64,000 nucleotides of DNA from Maccoyibacter intestinihominis. Its GTDB lineage: Bacteria > Bacillota > Clostridia > Lachnospirales > Lachnospiraceae. Each line of letters begins with the position of its first letter. The stretch's first letter is position 1. The DNA lies in contig NZ_JBBMEX010000009.1 of the NCBI RefSeq assembly GCF_040096355.1, forward strand, positions 62,001 to 126,000, read 5' to 3'. The notes under the pieces are model-generated. The model did no database searches. It was not told where the DNA came from and saw only the letters and a program-made list of their open reading frames with translations. The position numbers and the translations under genes are program-made. Shown here piece after piece: positions 16,953 to 26,180 of the stretch.

Positions 16953-18674
16953 TTATACTGCATCCAGCTGGAACTTACCAACTAAATCTTTCAATCCTTC
17001 GGACTGTGCGGAAAGCTCTTCGCTTGTTGCTGAGGATTCTTCTGCTGTCGCTGAGTTCGACTGTACGACTTCGGATATCTGATTCAATGCCGCTTCTGCC
17101 TGCCGCATTGCTTCTGCCTGAGTCTTTGCCAGCTCTTCTGCCTCTTCTGTTACGTCTGCGATCTGTCCGACTCCCTGTACTACTTCTTCCAGTGTCTCTG
17201 CTGTTCTTTGTGCCGTATTTGTTCCGCTCTCTACCTCATTAATGACGGTCATGATCATATTTCTGGTGTTGACTGCTGACTGAGCGCTCTCGTCTGCAAG
17301 TTTTCCGATCTGGCTCGCTACAACCGCAAAGCCTTTTCCTGCTTCGCCTGCTCTTGCTGCCTCAATACTTGCATTCAGTGAAAGCAGGTTTGTCTGGGAT
17401 GCGATCTCTTCTATCTCATCTATGATGCTGCCAATTTTTTGTGATGTCTCACTCATATGTGCCATGACCGCCATCATGTCTTTCATTTCTTCACTGCTCT
17501 TTTTCGCATCTTCCGCATACTGGCGTGACATGCTTCCTGCTTCGCCTACATGCTGCACCGTCTTTTCCACGCCGGATGTAATATCACTAAAGGTTGCTAA
17601 CAATTCTTCTACTGCTCCCGCCTGTTCCGTTGCACCTTCTGCAAGATTCTGTGCCGCCTGTGCTAAATTCTCGGAACCTGCAAGTACCTGAACGGAAGAA
17701 TCATCTATCTGGTGTAAGGTATCGTTCATATTTCTATGCATCTGACGAATGGATAATAAAAGTGCCTCAAAATCTCCTGTATACTTTTCTTCTGCACTGG
17801 TTCTTACGGTATAGTTACCATTTCCCATTTCACCCATACAATATTTGATGTCTTCGATGATCACGTCCAGATTCTGCGCCATCTCACGAGCAACGTTTTC
17901 AATATCCGCAACCTCATCCTGTGTATCAATAACCGGGAACTCGCTGCTTAAATCTCCTTTTGCAAATGCTTTCAGCCGCTCTGCAAGCTCCTGCAATGGT
18001 GTTGCGATCGCGTTTGATACGGTTCTTGCTAAAACATTAGAAATGCTGATACTGATGATTAATACAACAATTAATATGATTACTGCGATATTGATTGCTT
18101 TTAACAATAAACTCTTTAAGGCATTACCTTCTTTTTCCTTAAGGTCTAATAAATCTTTCATATTGTCATACACTTGATCATAAGCAGGGTCTAATTTCTC
18201 TGCTGCCATTTTCTGTGCCTGCACACTCTTGCTCAGATCTTTCGTCGTTCCAAGCTCAAGTACTTCTGCTTCTATTGTGTAATATTCTCTCATGGTCGTT
18301 TCTATTTTTTCATAAATTGCTTTTTCTTCTTTTGAACTTAAACACTCTTTGATGAGTTTCATGTTTTTAGAACATTCTTCCGCCTGAGCATCATGCTCTT
18401 TCACACTCTCTGCTATCAGTTCTGTATCATCTTCTCCGATGCCAGCTCTGGTCGCACTTCGCATATCCGCAAAGGAAATCATTGCCTTTCCAATATCCCC
18501 CTGTGAAAATCCATAGTTTTCCAATGCTGCATTATACTGCCTTGTCGTATAGAACAACGTAATTGCCCCCAATGTTGTTCCTATTGACATCAATACGATG
18601 ACAACAATAAACGATGTCATAATTTTCTTTTTGATCTTTTCTGTTCTAAAAATTTTCTTTAAGTACTGTACCAT
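16953..18674 (-). CDS. Methyl-accepting chemotaxis protein
   Basis: 573 residues. An N-terminal membrane segment at about 19-41 is followed by an extracellular four-helix-bundle domain (about 42-190). A second membrane segment (AINIAVIILIVVLIISISISNVL) leads into a HAMP region with a long linker. The signalling domain ends the protein with the conserved hairpin tip DEIEEIASQTNLLSLNASIEAARAGEAGKGFAVVA. The receptor senses a small extracellular ligand and signals to CheA. It lies just upstream of flgM on the same strand, in keeping with joint control with flagella. No sigma-D box was found in its 200-base upstream gap. Confidence 0.95.
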   Translation of the reverse strand: MVQYLKKIFRTEKIKKKIMTSFIVVIVLMSIGTTLGAITLFYTTRQYNAALENYGFSQGDIGKAMISFADMRSATRAGIGEDDTELIAESVKEHDAQAEECSKNMKLIKECLSSKEEKAIYEKIETTMREYYTIEAEVLELGTTKDLSKSVQAQKMAAEKLDPAYDQVYDNMKDLLDLKEKEGNALKSLLLKAINIAVIILIVVLIISISISNVLARTVSNAIATPLQELAERLKAFAKGDLSSEFPVIDTQDEVADIENVAREMAQNLDVIIEDIKYCMGEMGNGNYTVRTSAEEKYTGDFEALLLSIRQMHRNMNDTLHQIDDSSVQVLAGSENLAQAAQNLAEGATEQAGAVEELLATFSDITSGVEKTVQHVGEAGSMSRQYAEDAKKSSEEMKDMMAVMAHMSETSQKIGSIIDEIEEIASQTNLLSLNASIEAARAGEAGKGFAVVASQIGKLADESAQSAVNTRNMIMTVINEVESGTNTAQRTAETLEEVVQGVGQIADVTEEAEELAKTQAEAMRQAEAALNQISEVVQSNSATAEESSATSEELSAQSEGLKDLVGKFQLDAV

Positions 18675-18821
18675 ATGCCTTCTCCCTTCCTTTCAGAAAC
18701 ATTATAGCTTTCCCCCTATAGTTCTGACTATTGTTTTAATTATATCATTTTGTTCTATCTTTTCAATTGTTTTAATTCTTTTTTTATAATTTTCAGTCAT
18801 ATTTCTTGCATATTTTAAAAC

Positions 18822-18860
18822 AGCCTCGTGGTTTCTGCTTTTTCCAAAAACCACGAGGCT
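18822..18860 (-). terminator. Terminator after the GDPD gene
   Basis: A 13-bp perfect stem (18822-18834 with 18848-18860, arm AGCCTCGTGGTTT) with a 13-nt loop, 15 bases beyond the GDPD stop. The run past the stem on the minus strand is TGTTTTAAAA. Confidence 0.85.
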
Positions 18861-18874
18861 TATATTTTTCTTTT

Positions 18875-19663
18875 TTATAACTTTTTCATCCTTTTTACCA
18901 GTTCCGGTATCAGACTGCCATTCTCATATTCATCTACGATTTTTTTGGCGGACTTTGGATCATTGGTTATGATCGCATCTACCTGATTACGGCACATTTC
19001 CCGGATGTCCGCTTCTTTATCTACGGTCCACACATGTATTTTCTGACAAAACTTTTCCGCCTGCTGATAAAATTCCTCATATCCGGTATTATACAGTGCC
19101 GGATGCAACGCATTGGTTCCTATTTCCCGATAAGCATACTCGCACACATTCACGATCCCATCCCGATAGAGAAGTCCTGTCTGAATGTGCTTATCTTTTT
19201 TACGGACCTCCTGCAAGGTGTAGTGGTTGAAAGAGGATAAGATCACTTTTTTCTGATATCCATACTGATAGATCAGCCGCAGCACTTCATCCACTATATT
19301 TTTATAACAGATTTTTCCTGTTTTTAATTCTATATTGATGGTCAGACCGGATGGTACTACCAGCTGCAGTACCTCTTCCAGTGTCGGTATCTGCACTTTT
19401 CCGTATTCTGTAAAACCTTTGCTATAATCAAATTGCCGCAGCTCCTCTAAAGTGCTGTCTTTTACCCAGACAGTTCCATTACTGACACGTTTTACCGTTT
19501 CATCGTGGATGACTATGCATTGGTTATCTTTTGTCATCTGAACATCCAGCTCTATTCCATCTGCTCCCATCTCGATTGCCTTTTGAAACGCCGGCAATGT
19601 GTTTTCCGGTGCATATTTGCTGGCTCCCCGATGCGCCCATACAAGTGTCTTTTTCCCTTTCAT
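18875..19663 (-). CDS. Glycerophosphodiester phosphodiesterase
   Basis: 262 residues from the ATG at 19663, which has GGAG about seven bases upstream; an in-frame ATG at 19675 is the alternative. Family motifs are WAHRGASKYAPENTLPAFQKAIEMGADGIELDV (catalytic His of HRG and the metal-binding E and D) and VIHDETVKRVSNGTV (second catalytic His). It lacks an obvious signal peptide, so it is likely a cytoplasmic UgpQ/GlpQ2-type enzyme releasing glycerol-3-phosphate from glycerophosphodiesters. It stands alone between the flagellar cluster and the CRISPR array. Confidence 0.93.
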   Translation of the reverse strand: MKGKKTLVWAHRGASKYAPENTLPAFQKAIEMGADGIELDVQMTKDNQCIVIHDETVKRVSNGTVWVKDSTLEELRQFDYSKGFTEYGKVQIPTLEEVLQLVVPSGLTINIELKTGKICYKNIVDEVLRLIYQYGYQKKVILSSFNHYTLQEVRKKDKHIQTGLLYRDGIVNVCEYAYREIGTNALHPALYNTGYEEFYQQAEKFCQKIHVWTVDKEADIREMCRNQVDAIITNDPKSAKKIVDEYENGSLIPELVKRMKKL

Positions 19664-19972
19664 TCTATTCTCCATTTCATATCTGTCTTTTATTCTTATT
19701 TCTAATGTAGCAAATTCATGTTTTTTATTGCTATCAGTTGCTTGTAAAATGTAGGGAAAGTTTTTGTAAAGGGTGGTGTGGGACTTTTCTGAAAGCGAGC
19801 TGTGAAATGATTTTCAAGTAAATGCTTGTGAATTTTTGCAATTTTAATTATTTATACCGCAGGTATAGTTGGATAAAATAGTGTATTATACAATTTATAT
19901 AATTCTAAGCAACGGTATTTTTTTATTTTGGGGTATGGATAATGATTCCAATATCCCATACCACCCTTGACA
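19664..19972. other. AT-rich gap between GDPD gene and CRISPR array
   Basis: No coding sequence could be supported here. It holds the unassigned GDPD promoter and an AT-rich stretch with two small inverted repeats (around 19855 and 19931-19963). A repeat-like tail, GGGTATGGATAAT, ends at 19943. That is 29 bases before the first CRISPR repeat, the length of one spacer, so it may be a decayed older repeat. Confidence 0.5.
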
Positions 19973-21128
19973 GCTATAGTTCCCTATTATTTCTTGGTAT
20001 GGTATAATAAATCATTATACAATGCTAGAGTAAAATTAGCTGTAGTTCCCTATTATTTCTTGGTATGGTATAATATTTTTCCCAACTTCAACTACGATTA
20101 CGCTGCTGTAGTTCCCTATTATTTCTTGGTATGGTATAATCGCCCATGCTCATAAGGTCTGATAACTCATGCTGTAGTTCCCTATTATTTCTTGGTATGG
20201 TATAATTTGAAACTTATACAGGTGATGCATATTACGGCTGTAGTTCCCTATTATTTCTTGGTATGGTATAATCAGATATGTCCGATAATGCCAATAAAAT
20301 GGGCTGTAGTTCCCTATTATTTCTTGGTATGGTATAATAGATCGCGCCAAGTCTTACCGTCACACATAGCTGTAGTTCCCTATTATTTCTTGGTATGGTA
20401 TAATCCTTGCTCTAATACCGTGACAGTAGCTCCTGCTGTAGTTCCCTATTATTTCTTGGTATGGTATAATTCCGTATGGTATGTATCTGTTGGGCCAGAT
20501 GCTGTAGTTCCCTATTATTTCTTGGTATGGTATAATAGCGATAAAAGTTATCTGTTGGGACTGGGGGCTGTAGTTCCCTATTATTTCTTGGTATGGTATA
20601 ATGCGAAAGCATCCAGTATACTACTTGGAGTCGCTGTAGTTCCCTATTATTTCTTGGTATGGTATAATTGTGTATGCGAAGATTGAAGCGAAGAGCCGCT
20701 GTAGTTCCCTATTATTTCTTGGTATGGTATAATAATCAATACAAAATGCTATCCCGGTGTCTGGCTGTAGTTCCCTATTATTTCTTGGTATGGTATAATA
20801 GGATAGGTTGGAACAGATGCAGTTGTATGGCTGTAGTTCCCTATTATTTCTTGGTATGGTATAATAGACAAGTAGAAAAGAATCTTGCTGTTAAAGCTGT
20901 AGTTCCCTATTATTTCTTGGTATGGTATAATACACAGGCACAGGAAGCCATGTGTGAAATGCTGTAGTTCCCTATTATTTCTTGGTATGGTATAATAGCA
21001 GTCAGCGGATGCAGCCGGTTCTACAAGCTGTAGTTCCCTATTATTTCTTGGTATGGTATAATACTTTCCTACTCCACCTTTTTGATTCATAAGCTGTAGT
21101 TCCCTATTATTTCTTGGTATGGTATAAT
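19973..21128 (+). CRISPR. Type II-C CRISPR array, 18 repeats and 17 spacers
   Basis: Eighteen 36-bp repeats begin with GCTGTAGTTCCC and end with TTGGTATGGTATAAT. They are separated by 17 spacers, 30 bp long except two of 29 bp (20669-20697 and 20932-20960). All repeats are identical by eye except the first (19973), which has A for G at position 4. The repeat resembles the Neisseria type II-C repeat at both ends, with the 5' part that pairs with tracrRNA and a 3' extended -10 (TGGTATAAT). This supports plus-strand transcription starting inside each repeat. The degenerate first repeat marks the likely oldest end. The array converges on cas2-cas1-cas9. Spacer targets cannot be determined here. 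Confidence 0.98.
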
Positions 21129-21139
21129 AGGACAGCAAC

Positions 21140-21180
21140 AACCCCGCATAACCATAGGGATTATGCGGGGTTTCTCTTTT
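21140..21180 (+). terminator. Terminator closing the CRISPR array
   Basis: A 12-bp perfect stem (21140-21151 with 21161-21172, arm AACCCCGCATAA) is followed on the plus strand by a T-rich run (TTTCTCTTTT). It sits 11 bases after the last repeat, which fits plus-strand crRNA transcripts ending before cas2. Confidence 0.85.
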
Positions 21181-21225
21181 AAAAAAATTCCTATTTTTAC
21201 TACTTTTTTAGAAAATTTCTATCTT

Positions 21226-21546
21226 TTAAAAAATATTAATCAGTTCTGTCGCTTCGCTTGTATCGTCAAAAACAGCTTCTCCCAACAAAATGTGAATAGA
21301 TTCGTATTGTTTTTCTGTAATAGTTAATAATCGTATAGAACCTCTTGATGGTAGATGCTGTTTTAGCCGTGCTTCATGCATTTCAACTGCATCATTTCCA
21401 TTGCAGATTCTGGAGTATACCGAATATTGCACCATATGGTATCCATCTTTAATTAAAAAATTGCGAAACTTTGTTGCCGCTTTTCGTTCTCTTGCCGTTC
21501 CAACCGGCAAATCAAAAAACACAATCATTCTCATAAACTTACTCAT
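21226..21546 (-). CDS. cas2: CRISPR adaptation protein Cas2
   Basis: 106 residues with the Cas2 ferredoxin-like fold pattern: MRMIVFFDLPVGTARERKAATKFRNFLIKDGYHMVQYSVYSR, including the conserved Asp after the first strand (VFFDLP). Cas2 dimers bridge Cas1 dimers in the spacer integration complex. Its start overlaps the cas1 stop by eight bases. No csn2 or cas4 follows, which supports subtype II-C. Confidence 0.96.
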   Translation of the reverse strand: MSKFMRMIVFFDLPVGTARERKAATKFRNFLIKDGYHMVQYSVYSRICNGNDAVEMHEARLKQHLPSRGSIRLLTITEKQYESIHILLGEAVFDDTSEATELINIF

Positions 21547-22444
21547 AACGATGTACCTGTAACTCCATTAAAACCGGAAGTTCCAATTCTTCTCGGTTTC
21601 CCTGCAATGCACTGCTATAACTTGCAACTACTTTGTCAATGCAATTACTCAGTATATGCTTCTCTCCTCTTACTAACATGTCATAATTTACTATTCCATA
21701 TAATTCTCTTTTTATTTCAGGCGTTAATGCCCGATCAACCTCTGATATGTCAAAACGACCGGAAACATGCAAATCTACAACCGGACGAAATACCTCAATA
21801 AAATCATCTGCCAAGTTATAACTATTTAACTCACTGCTATGGAATAGTCCCAAAGAAGGCTCTAATCCATAACAAATGATAGAACGCGCGATCATTCCAC
21901 GCACAATTGCATATCCATAATTTAATGCTGCGTTAATGATATGATCATCACCTCTGGAAAATCCCAAACCATATAACTTGCGAAAATAAAAAGCTGCTGC
22001 CTTTGCTTCAACATTTGTTTTATCACCGGATTGCACCTGTTTTGACATTTTTAAAAGCTCTTCGGCGCCCTCTAAATTTAAGAATCTAAGACAGGCAGAC
22101 TGATTTTCAATTTTTCTGATCACAATCTGCTGCCAAAGCCTTTTTTGTTTTGGCTTTCCAAGATTCATCTGACATTTTAACAGTTTAAAATGACGGCTAT
22201 GGCGTACCATAGGGAGAAGCACTGCATTTGGCAAATGTTTCTCATCGCAAACATACACTGCAATCCCCATTTCTGCCATTTTCTGCAAAAAATAACTGGA
22301 CAGCGTCACCGACTGACTTTCTATGAGAATACTGTTGATATCCTCTAAAGGAATCTGCACTTCACCGGATGAACCTATCAAAAGCTGACTATTTTTAATG
22401 TTTAGTTGCTGAGATGTTTCAATTTTTATATTCCGGTATCCCAT
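21539..22444 (-). CDS. cas1: CRISPR integrase Cas1
   Basis: 301 residues with type II Cas1 features: LLIGSSGEVQIPLEDINSILIESQSVTLSSYFL near the N-terminus and the active-site region LEPSLGLFHSSELNSYNLADDFIEVFRPVVD (His of LFHS and the acidic residues of LADDFIE). Cas1 inserts new spacers together with Cas2 and, in type II, Cas9 and tracrRNA. It begins directly at the cas9 stop. Confidence 0.97.
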   Translation of the reverse strand: MGYRNIKIETSQQLNIKNSQLLIGSSGEVQIPLEDINSILIESQSVTLSSYFLQKMAEMGIAVYVCDEKHLPNAVLLPMVRHSRHFKLLKCQMNLGKPKQKRLWQQIVIRKIENQSACLRFLNLEGAEELLKMSKQVQSGDKTNVEAKAAAFYFRKLYGLGFSRGDDHIINAALNYGYAIVRGMIARSIICYGLEPSLGLFHSSELNSYNLADDFIEVFRPVVDLHVSGRFDISEVDRALTPEIKRELYGIVNYDMLVRGEKHILSNCIDKVVASYSSALQGNREELELPVLMELQVHRYE

Positions 22445-25400
22445 TTACTGAAACCCTCTTCTCTTTTCCTGACGAACTTCTGTTACATTTCCAAGAACAT
22501 CCACCTGGTATTTTTTCAACTCTTTTAAAGACTGAATACCCAAACCATCAAATTCATATTTTCCATTATGTGCTTTACACGCAAAACTTGCTGTATGTAT
22601 ATTGGCCCCTATATAGTATACGAGTTCTTTAGTTAATATAACTTCTGTTCCATCCTTACATTTTACCTTTTTCCCTTTTAGATGATGAAACCCTATCAAA
22701 TCCCTCGAATACAGACTAAACAAAAAGTTCTCGTCCTTCATTTCTTTCCATTCGCTATATGGCTTATTCTGCATAGCTGCTTTATTCGGCAATCTCTTCT
22801 TCAAGGCATCCGCAATATAAATCGGTACAAAATAGTATTTTCCATTTTCCCGGAAAACGTCCACACGAATCATACCGCCATTTGCATTTTCGGCAATTCC
22901 GCGTCCAACTCCGGCTTCATCCTTATTGATTTCCACGCCAAGAGACATTTTTTTATAGGTTTTCACCTTTTTTACAATAGGACCCTGTGTACCATCTGCT
23001 TTTGGCTTATAAAACTCTTCGGCAAATGCCTTTTTTCCATCACCATCATATTCTGCCAGTCGTGCCCTTAATGCTTCATATAGTAATCTGTCACTGTCCT
23101 TATTGTAGTAATCTTTAATCTCTCCATCCTTATCCAGTTTTAAATCTTCAATATTGGTTCGTGATAATACATAGCCACCATCCGCAAATATCTCTCCACC
23201 GTCTTTGTAATGTCTCGGACTTCGTATTGTATCTGCATGTGCTGCGCCGGTCACCTTGTGATTTGGCATCCTTGACACAAAGATCGGCCGGATATTGTTA
23301 TATACATCTTCCGGATAACGGAACAACTGGTACATATCCGGATGTGCATCCAGATCATTCTTCGGATCACTTCCCATACGGACTTCTAACTCTTCTTTAA
23401 AATGCTCCCATGGCGGCGGTACCTGTGCTCCGTAACGCTCGTCCCACTCTTCTCTTGAAAGGTCTTCTAAAGAAATGATTTCACCGGTTTCCACATCCAC
23501 AATCTCATAATCCGGGTGACTCTGTCCTTTGTATAAGACCTCACGATACTGTGTACTTCTGGAAATTTTTTGAATCATACCATCTGTACAACAGGCTACT
23601 ACTACAGCATCCATTGCATGATGCGTGTCGGTAGAACGGTCTTTTTGCATCAGTCCCCATCTTTTTCTTAAATAAGCTGTTATGGAACCATTGACAGCAA
23701 AGACCTGTTTCTTCCTGTCTTCCCGATTCAAAGGCTCCATCTCTAAATTCTGACGGATCATATTATAGATCACGCGTGTAATATACTTTGTATCATTTAA
23801 ATTACGCTCTTTGAATTCCCTGCGGTCTTCTTTTGTAAATCCCTGTTTTAATAAATTTCTACGTTTCTTATAGTCCTTGATAAAATGATTGACTCTTGCT
23901 TCATAGGCACTCCAATGAACCTCATCCTGACCAAAATACTCATATGGCGTACGGTTTCCTTTCTCACGGTTTGCCTGTGAAGTAACCAGCACCTTGTTCC
24001 GGTAACTGTCATCAAAAGTGATACTGTAAGGAAGAATGTGGTCAATATCATATCCCGGCTGAAACAGTTCTTCTAACGGTATCTTTTTACCGGTATAAAG
24101 GCATATTCCCTGTTGATCATGCCATAAACGGTATTTCAAAATATCCTGACCGTTCGGCGAAAGTTTGCCCAGTTCCTGAATCTCCTTTTTCGCCATTTCA
24201 TTCTTTTTACGGTTTTCCTCTATCTGTTTCTCTGCTTTTTTTCGCTCTTCGAAATTCTTAGACATTTCGCGGGCAAGCTCAATACTTACCGCCTGTGGAC
24301 TCCCGTATTTTAAAATAATCGCATTGATGACTTTTACCGTCTGTGAAACGGAACGCTTTACAACCGGATTTGTAATCTCATTAATGATTTCCGTAATATT
24401 TTCGCCCTTTAGCAGCTTCATTTTCTTTCCATGATTATCATTTTTAAAATCATAGCCCGCTGCTTCGCATGCTTTATCATATACCATACCTTCTTTCATA
24501 TAAGGCATGATATTTTTCATTGCTTTTATAGAAAGATGCTGGAACTTCGCAGGTGTCAGCTCTAACAAAGAATCCGCCAGTTCCTTCGACAGACCTGCCT
24601 CCGTCAAACGGTTCATACGGCTGTCATCGTTCTTATAACAGGTCAGAATCGTTCCAATTTCATCTAAAAGATCCTGTTGTTCTTCTTCCGGCAGGGTATC
24701 TAAATAATCGCCGATCCTCTTGCGGTATTCATAACAATTGGACATACTGATAAAAGTTGCCTTTTCCGTTGCAGCAATTATGGCAGCTTCATCCATTCCT
24801 TCCTCTTCATTGTCTTTTCCTTTACGCTTCATATTATAATTCAATGTATTGAACTTTTCTTCTAACGGCAGATTCAGCTTTTTACGGACTGCTGCATATT
24901 TAATCTCTTTTTTGGACGAAAGCATTTCTAATAAAATGTTCCGCTCCTCTTCCGTAAAAAATCTGGATGTGCCATCCATATGTACCAATTTCATATGTGT
25001 GATCTTCTGCAGTGCAACAAATAACTCTGCCGTATAGGTTGCTTTTGCCGCACGACGTTCGCCGGATTCTCTTTCTAATGTACAATATCCGACCTTATTT
25101 CCAAATCCCTCCATTGCATAAGGGCTCGGCGTTCCGTCTGCCTGCTGTCCCGGTCCCATATCAAAAGAACGCTGTGACAACATAATTTCTAAATATTCCT
25201 GCTCTAATTTTTCAGTCGCCTTTTCATTTCCAAACTTCCTCTGACTGTCAAAAAGGATGTGAACCTCCTCTTCTAACAGCGCCCGGAGCATCGTGTGGGA
25301 ATAATCATCTGCTTTATTTCTAGGTGTTAACAGATATCCATTGTCTGCCCACGCACACTCGGTATGAAAATAGGCATCTTTATATATCATCTCGCCAACG

Positions 25401-25930
25401 GTACGGTAGCCATGCTCTTCCATACGTTCGCGGTTCTCTTCTGTTGCTTTTAAGACTTTTCCATTGTCCCCTTCTTTTAACTCCGCCTTTCTTGTCGAGC
25501 GGAAACCACGATGTTTTGCAATATGCAACAGTACCTGTGCAAATTCCTCATTGCTGAGCTTCCGTTCTAAACCTTCATAACGAAGTTCATAGACATCCGG
25601 CAGATTTGGTGAATGATACCGCTCCATAAAAGAATCTATTTGGATCAGTCCTTCTCTTTCAAACAGCCACTTAATCCTTTCTAAACGATGACGTCTTCTG
25701 CGGATCCTTCTTCTGGCAGTTCTGGCATCTCTTCGTTCTGCCGCTAATGCAGCTCCTGTTTTTGGAACCTCTGCTGCCTCAAAAATACGAACTCCCAGAT
25801 CCAGAATACGGATTGGTTCATCCTGACTGTTATTTTCAAGTACTGCCCATCCTACAGATGCAATACCGATATCCAGTCCGATCCGGTAACTCCTGTGCCT
25901 GTCCATGTTTGTCTTACTCATTTCTCCCAT
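22445..25930 (-). CDS. cas9: CRISPR effector nuclease Cas9, type II-C
   Basis: 1161 residues. RuvC-I is at YRIGLDIGIASVGWAV (Asp20). An arginine-rich bridge helix (about 65-90, RRIRRRRHRLERIKWLF) follows. RuvC-II has SIELAREM (Glu551). HNH has GYDIDHILPYS (Asp630, His631). RuvC-III has HHAMDAVVVA (His770/771, Asp774). All nuclease residues look intact. The C-terminal third holds the PAM-interacting region. The ATG at 25930 has GGGAGGAG upstream. The order tracrRNA-cas9-cas1-cas2-array without a fourth cas gene defines II-C. No strong promoter was seen between the tracrRNA terminator and cas9, so part of cas9 transcription may be read-through from the tracrRNA promoter (inference). Confidence 0.98.
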   Translation of the reverse strand: MGEMSKTNMDRHRSYRIGLDIGIASVGWAVLENNSQDEPIRILDLGVRIFEAAEVPKTGAALAAERRDARTARRRIRRRRHRLERIKWLFEREGLIQIDSFMERYHSPNLPDVYELRYEGLERKLSNEEFAQVLLHIAKHRGFRSTRKAELKEGDNGKVLKATEENRERMEEHGYRTVGEMIYKDAYFHTECAWADNGYLLTPRNKADDYSHTMLRALLEEEVHILFDSQRKFGNEKATEKLEQEYLEIMLSQRSFDMGPGQQADGTPSPYAMEGFGNKVGYCTLERESGERRAAKATYTAELFVALQKITHMKLVHMDGTSRFFTEEERNILLEMLSSKKEIKYAAVRKKLNLPLEEKFNTLNYNMKRKGKDNEEEGMDEAAIIAATEKATFISMSNCYEYRKRIGDYLDTLPEEEQQDLLDEIGTILTCYKNDDSRMNRLTEAGLSKELADSLLELTPAKFQHLSIKAMKNIMPYMKEGMVYDKACEAAGYDFKNDNHGKKMKLLKGENITEIINEITNPVVKRSVSQTVKVINAIILKYGSPQAVSIELAREMSKNFEERKKAEKQIEENRKKNEMAKKEIQELGKLSPNGQDILKYRLWHDQQGICLYTGKKIPLEELFQPGYDIDHILPYSITFDDSYRNKVLVTSQANREKGNRTPYEYFGQDEVHWSAYEARVNHFIKDYKKRRNLLKQGFTKEDRREFKERNLNDTKYITRVIYNMIRQNLEMEPLNREDRKKQVFAVNGSITAYLRKRWGLMQKDRSTDTHHAMDAVVVACCTDGMIQKISRSTQYREVLYKGQSHPDYEIVDVETGEIISLEDLSREEWDERYGAQVPPPWEHFKEELEVRMGSDPKNDLDAHPDMYQLFRYPEDVYNNIRPIFVSRMPNHKVTGAAHADTIRSPRHYKDGGEIFADGGYVLSRTNIEDLKLDKDGEIKDYYNKDSDRLLYEALRARLAEYDGDGKKAFAEEFYKPKADGTQGPIVKKVKTYKKMSLGVEINKDEAGVGRGIAENANGGMIRVDVFRENGKYYFVPIYIADALKKRLPNKAAMQNKPYSEWKEMKDENFLFSLYSRDLIGFHHLKGKKVKCKDGTEVILTKELVYYIGANIHTASFACKAHNGKYEFDGLGIQSLKELKKYQVDVLGNVTEVRQEKRRGFQ

Positions 25931-26014
25931 AAATTTTTCTCCTCCCAGAACCGCCTGTGCGGAACATTTTGTGTACTAAAAATTTGTCTTTTTTACTATT
26001 CCTATAAAATCCAT

Positions 26015-26109
26015 ATAAAAGATAATCCCATTCCGAAGAATGGGATTAGAGCTTTTCGGTTTCTTACCATACTGTAACAACCGATTATTTCTTGGTATAG
26101 TATAATTCG
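26015..26109 (-). ncRNA. tracrRNA
   Basis: The segment 26071-26106 on the minus strand is complementary to the full 36-nt repeat. 29 of 36 positions match, three of the differences become G-U pairs, and the rest fall in an internal bulge (repeat positions 8-10 and 13). Downstream come a small GGT-AAGAA-ACC hairpin and a strong terminator: a 10-bp stem (26024-26033 with 26038-26047) with a TTCG loop, then ATCTTTTAT. It pairs with crRNA for Cas9 loading and RNase III processing. It lies between its own consensus promoter and cas9. Confidence 0.93.
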
Positions 26110-26115
26110 TTTTTT

Positions 26116-26144
26116 ATTATACTGTTTTTCCCATATTTTGTAAA
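26116..26144 (-). promoter_or_regulatory. Promoter of tracrRNA
   Basis: TTTACA (26139-26144), 17 bases, TATAAT (26116-26121) on the minus strand. The predicted start is near 26109, a few bases before the anti-repeat. It is also the nearest clear promoter upstream of cas9. Confidence 0.88.
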
Positions 26145-26180
26145 CTGATTTTTTAACAATTCTGAGATTTTATAAAAATT

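Noticed and set aside
16953..18874. Sigma-D promoter for the chemoreceptor gene
   Set aside because: No CCGATA-like -10 box with a TAAA at 15 bases was found upstream of the gene on the minus strand.
19931..19963. Inverted repeat GGTATGG...CCATACC upstream of the array as a terminator
   Set aside because: No U run follows on either strand; it may only reflect similarity to the repeat end.
20009..21092. Spacers matching other parts of the window (self-targeting)
   Set aside because: By eye none of the 17 spacers matches other sequence here; a genome-wide and phage database search would be needed to find targets.
19967..21141. Several open frames on both strands repeating VVPYYFLVWYN or TIPRNNRELQ units
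   Set aside because: They are translations of the CRISPR repeats; the 66-base period keeps frames open. No ribosome sites or protein-like spacing.
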